This document shows positions 6,036 through 8,273 of a DNA stretch of 8,273 nucleotides, one piece after another (positions within the stretch are counted from its first letter, which is position 1; the number at the start of each line of letters is the position of its first letter). Both the position numbers and the translations under genes were made by a program. Under the pieces are notes generated by a model. The model worked only from the letters and a program-made list of their open reading frames with translations. It made no database searches and was not told the DNA's origin. Source of the stretch: Anaerolineae bacterium (GTDB lineage: Bacteria; Chloroflexota; Anaerolineae; B4-G1). The DNA lies in the NCBI GenBank assembly GCA_030612185.1, contig JAUWOI010000177.1:1-8273 (forward strand), written 5' to 3'.

Positions 6036-6944
6036 ATGCCCATCTGGAAAATCACCGACGAGGGTCCGGTCCAGGTAACCGAGACCAAGATGAAGCAGGA
6101 AAATCTCTTGGAGGAGCGTCTTGAGGACTGGATTGTCGCCAACCACGAACTGCTCGGAGAGTATCTACTGATCATAGGTCGCCAGGTGATGATCCCCGAC
6201 ATCCGCGACCGGATTGACATCCTGGCGTTGGATGTACAGGGGAACGCGGTGATTATCGAGTTGAAGCGGGGAGCACTGAAGGATCCGGTGGATATGCAGG
6301 CCCTTCGTTATGCCAGCTATGTCGCCAAGTGGGGGTACCAGGACTTTGAAAACCATGCGCGTTCGCACCTGGGCAAGGTGGGCGACCCGAACTTTAATTT
6401 CAACGAGATGTTCGAACAGTTTTGCGCCGGTGCAGGTGTGGACGAAGTGCCAGACCTGAACGGCGACCAGCGGATCATCATCGTCGGATCGGAGGTACGG
6501 GCTAAGCTGGGGAGTGTAGCCCTGTGGCTGCGCGAGCACAGTATCGACATCAAGGTGATCGAGATCGAGGTGTATCGCGAGGGCAAGACTCTGTTCTTGC
6601 AGCCGCAGACGATCATCCCATTGCCGGTGAGTCGGTTCAGCGACACGGGAGACCCGAAAACAGGCGACGGGATCAGACCCTGGATCGAGGACGGCAAGAG
6701 TTGGCACCTGGACAAGAGATGTAGCCCGACGACCAGGGAGATGATGCTTCGGCTGGATGACCTGATCCGCGACAACCTTGACGTGGATGGGCCACGATGG
6801 AACCAAAAGTTCTACGTCGCTTACCGGATAGGGAACAACAATTGGTTACGGATCGATACACGCTCCACTATGCTCCGGCTGCGCTTCCTGGTCAAGGCCG
6901 GGGCGTTCCAGCAGCAAGACCTCGCCCAGCGCCTGGGCATTTAA
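6036..6944 (+). CDS. NucS/DUF91-like PD-(D/E)XK nuclease, C-terminally cut by a TAA
   Basis: The 302-residue product begins MPIWKITDEG. A PD-(D/E)XK core is clear: 'DRIDILALD' with D61, then 'AVIIELKRG' with E75 and K77, then 'DMQALRYASY' with Q88 and Y92, as in DUF91/NucS-like nucleases. Residues from about 235 on (REMMLRLDDLIRDN..KFYVAYRIGNNNW) resemble the DUF5655-like domain often found at the C-terminus of such proteins. That domain is interrupted by TAA at 6942-6944, and the same frame continues with family-like sequence to 7121. The truncated product keeps all visible catalytic residues but loses the end of the C-terminal domain. It begins 33 bases after res and lies before mod, so it is probably co-transcribed. 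Its role could be an added nuclease or a repair function; neither is shown. Confidence 0.75.
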   Translation: MPIWKITDEGPVQVTETKMKQENLLEERLEDWIVANHELLGEYLLIIGRQVMIPDIRDRIDILALDVQGNAVIIELKRGALKDPVDMQALRYASYVAKWGYQDFENHARSHLGKVGDPNFNFNEMFEQFCAGAGVDEVPDLNGDQRIIIVGSEVRAKLGSVALWLREHSIDIKVIEIEVYREGKTLFLQPQTIIPLPVSRFSDTGDPKTGDGIRPWIEDGKSWHLDKRCSPTTREMMLRLDDLIRDNLDVDGPRWNQKFYVAYRIGNNNWLRIDTRSTMLRLRFLVKAGAFQQQDLAQRLGI

Positions 6945-7121
6945 GAGTTTGACAAAGAAGACTCGCTGGCCGAAAAGCTGGGCCTGCCCAGCTCGGTGTT
7001 TATCCAGCGGCGCAGCGAAACGACGGAACGCATCACCATAAGGCTCAAAGAGGACTTCGACCTGGAGGCTGAGACGTTCCTAGCTCTCCTCCAAGAGACC
7101 TATCAGGCATTTCCAAGATAA
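6945..7121 (+). pseudogene. Severed 3' end of the nuclease gene
   Basis: Directly after the TAA the frame stays open for 58 codons, from EFDKEDSLAEKLGL to LLQETYQAFPR, and then stops at TAA 7119-7121. 'ITIRLKEDFDLEAETFLALLQETYQAF' is the natural ending of the DUF5655-like domain begun upstream. There is no start codon or ribosome-binding site for independent translation. The parsimonious reading is one ancestral gene (6036-7121, 361 codons) with a nonsense mutation. Readthrough or a sequencing error is the alternative. Confidence 0.7.
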
Positions 7122-7125
7122 CATT

Positions 7126-7154
7126 CACGCATCACGTTTCACGTCTTCACGCAA
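7126..7154 (-). repeat. Tandem heptamer repeat before mod
   Basis: CACGCAT, CACGTTT and CACGTCT run contiguously (7126-7146), with CACGCAA (7148-7154) after a one-base slip. The first two are reverse complements of the heptamers at 537-557. The element fills most of the short gap between the nuclease gene and mod. Confidence 0.6.
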
Positions 7155-7169
7155 ACACGATTGACACGC

Positions 7170-7175
7170 GAGGGA
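7170..7175 (+). promoter_or_regulatory. Shine-Dalgarno GAGGGA of mod
   Basis: GAGGGA lies 7 bases before ATG 7183 and fixes the start of mod. No promoter is visible in the 61 bases between the nuclease frame and mod, so mod is probably transcribed with res. Confidence 0.65.
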
Positions 7176-7182
7176 ACGATCT

Positions 7183-8273
7183 ATGACCCAAACCCAAAAA
7201 GTCACCATCTCCGAGGCCAAAGGCCGCCCCATGCTCCACTGGGTGGGCAAACGCCCGCTGGATCACGTGACCGCCTTCCCTGCCCAGTTGGTGGAGACCT
7301 TCAACCCCACCGGCGAAGCACTCCCCTCCCCTGAATACAGGGGAGGGGCCGGGGGTGGGGGTATCCTCTTCCACGGCGACAACAAGGACGTGCTGGCCTG
7401 GCTCCTGGCCCACGGCTACCGGGGCAAGGTGAACCTGACCTATATCGACCCGCCCTTCGATTCCGGTGCGGACTACATTCGTCAAGTACAACTGCGCGGC
7501 GTGAAGGGTTCAACTAAACTGGAGGGCGAGACCTACACTCTGGGTGAGCAGATCCAATACACCGATATTTGGGCTAACGATAACTACCTTCAATTCATGT
7601 ACGAGCGACTGCTGCTCTTGCACGAATTGCTGGCCGAGGATGGGAGCATTTGGTTGCACTGTGATTATCGGAAAGTTCACCATTTGAGATGTTTGATGGA
7701 TGAGGTTTTCGGACAAGACGGCTTGGTAAACGAAGCAGTGTGGTGCTACTATGGTCCTGGCTCGCCTGGAATGCGCCATTTCAACCGAAAACACGACAAT
7801 CTGCTTTGGTATCGCAAAGGAGACAAGTGGACTTTCAACGATGATGACATACGCGTACCCTACGATGAAAAGACACTCGCGAACTTTGAAGAGGGATTAC
7901 GGGGTTCTGGTTTCATCGAGGGCAAATATGAACTTGCTGCAGGCAAGATACCCGAGGATCATTGGTTGGTGGCTATTGCTGGACGCTATCCTGTTGATGG
8001 AAGCCGACGTGTTGGTTTTCCCACTGAAAAGCCTTGGCCTTTGGTGGAGCGGATCATCCGTGCCTCTTCAAGACCAGGCGACTTGATCCTCGATTGTTTC
8101 GTCGGCAGCGGCACCACTGCTGCTGTGGCCCAGAAGTTGGGCCGCCGCTGGATCGCCGCCGACGTCAACAAGGGCGCTATCCAAACCACCTCCAGGCGTT
8201 TGCAAACCATCATCCGCGAGCAGATTGAGGCGGGCGCTGTCCCGCAGCAACTCCCCCTCTCCTCCCAGGAGAG
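7183..8273 (+). CDS. mod: Type III DNA-adenine methyltransferase subunit Mod, partial (3' end outside window)
   Basis: The frame is open to the window end (363 codons). It begins MTQTQKVTISEAKGRP. Motif IV DPPF is at 89-92 ('YIDPPFDSGADY') and the SAM-binding motif 'DCFVGSGTT' is at 304-312. The order IV then I, with about 200 residues between, is that of beta-class N6-adenine methyltransferases such as Type III Mod. The intervening segment, including 'FMYERLLLLHELLAEDGSIWLHCD', would hold the target-recognition part. Mod recognises and methylates the site and is needed by Res for sequence recognition. Residues 47-60 (LPSPEYRGGAGGGG) come from a palindromic GC-rich repeat inserted in frame. 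GC is about 50% in codons 107-306 but 57-73% on either side, suggesting a transferred specificity segment. The N-terminus is unlike the two mod stubs at 569 and 2855, so it belongs to a different Mod family. Confidence 0.9.
   Translation, partial: MTQTQKVTISEAKGRPMLHWVGKRPLDHVTAFPAQLVETFNPTGEALPSPEYRGGAGGGGILFHGDNKDVLAWLLAHGYRGKVNLTYIDPPFDSGADYIRQVQLRGVKGSTKLEGETYTLGEQIQYTDIWANDNYLQFMYERLLLLHELLAEDGSIWLHCDYRKVHHLRCLMDEVFGQDGLVNEAVWCYYGPGSPGMRHFNRKHDNLLWYRKGDKWTFNDDDIRVPYDEKTLANFEEGLRGSGFIEGKYELAAGKIPEDHWLVAIAGRYPVDGSRRVGFPTEKPWPLVERIIRASSRPGDLILDCFVGSGTTAAVAQKLGRRWIAADVNKGAIQTTSRRLQTIIREQIEAGAVPQQLPLSSQE
7321..7360. repeat. GC-rich palindromic repeat inserted in frame in mod
   Basis: CCCCTCCCCT (7323-7332) and AGGGGAGGGG (7339-7348) form a perfect 10-bp stem with a 6-base loop, followed by a G-rich tail to about 7360. 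This is the layout of a common small repeat, a C-rich arm, G-rich arm and CCGGGGGT tail. It is translated as a proline/glycine-rich stretch between two conserved parts of Mod. Confidence 0.7.
8251..8273. repeat. Second GC-rich palindrome, cut by the window end
   Basis: CTCTCCT (8257-8263) and AGGAGAG (8267-8273) pair around CCC, and the sequence before the left arm (CTCCCC) suggests that the stem continues beyond the window. It resembles the element at 7321 and is read in frame in mod. Confidence 0.45.

Noticed and set aside
1..8273. CRISPR array, transposase or integrase
   Set aside because: No regularly spaced direct repeats and no transposase or recombinase motifs were seen on either strand.

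Overview
The window looks like a restriction-modification and phage-defence accessory region. The GC-rich flanks, the gene families and the small repeats (heptamers, GC-rich palindromes inside genes) suggest a Chloroflexota (Anaerolineae-like) genome. That assignment is an inference from pattern memory and was not tested. All genes are on the + strand. No tRNA, rRNA, CRISPR array or transposase is visible.

Layout. Bases 1-157 hold a decayed 3' end of a Type IIG/Eco57I-like DNA methylase, with a 20-base palindromic insert that shifts its frame. Bases 158-356 are non-coding and carry a TTGCGC-N16-TATAAT promoter. A small unknown gene (357-551) is followed by the 5' stub of a Type III mod-type methyltransferase gene (569-748), cut at codon 60 by a TAG where the family has Trp. 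A second promoter of the same kind (823-851) precedes a two-gene cassette. Its first gene (979-2181) fuses a SEC-C zinc motif to an OLD/AAA_15-like ATPase. The second (2178-2795) is a DUF3226, TOPRIM-like protein. The cassette is visibly lower in GC than its surroundings. A second 5' stub of the same mod gene (2855-3022) follows it, about 90% identical to the first over 125 bases, so the cassette sits between direct repeats made of dead mod 5' ends. A third promoter of the same kind (3101-3128) lies ahead of the next unit.

That unit is an apparently intact Type III system: res (3378-6002, helicase plus PD-(D/E)XK nuclease), a separate NucS/DUF91-like PD-(D/E)XK gene (6036-6944, with a premature TAA and 58 further readable codons to 7121), and mod (7183 to beyond the window end). 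This mod belongs to a different family from the two stubs. Its central segment has lower GC than its ends, suggesting a swapped specificity region. Several palindromic repeats sit in frame inside these genes.

How the parts work together: Mod would methylate a recognition site and Res would translocate on and cut unmodified DNA. The PD-(D/E)XK protein may be an accessory effector. The ATPase/DUF3226 pair resembles two-gene OLD-type or PARIS-type anti-phage systems and is the best candidate here for an undescribed defence system. This function is inferred from architecture and neighbourhood only.
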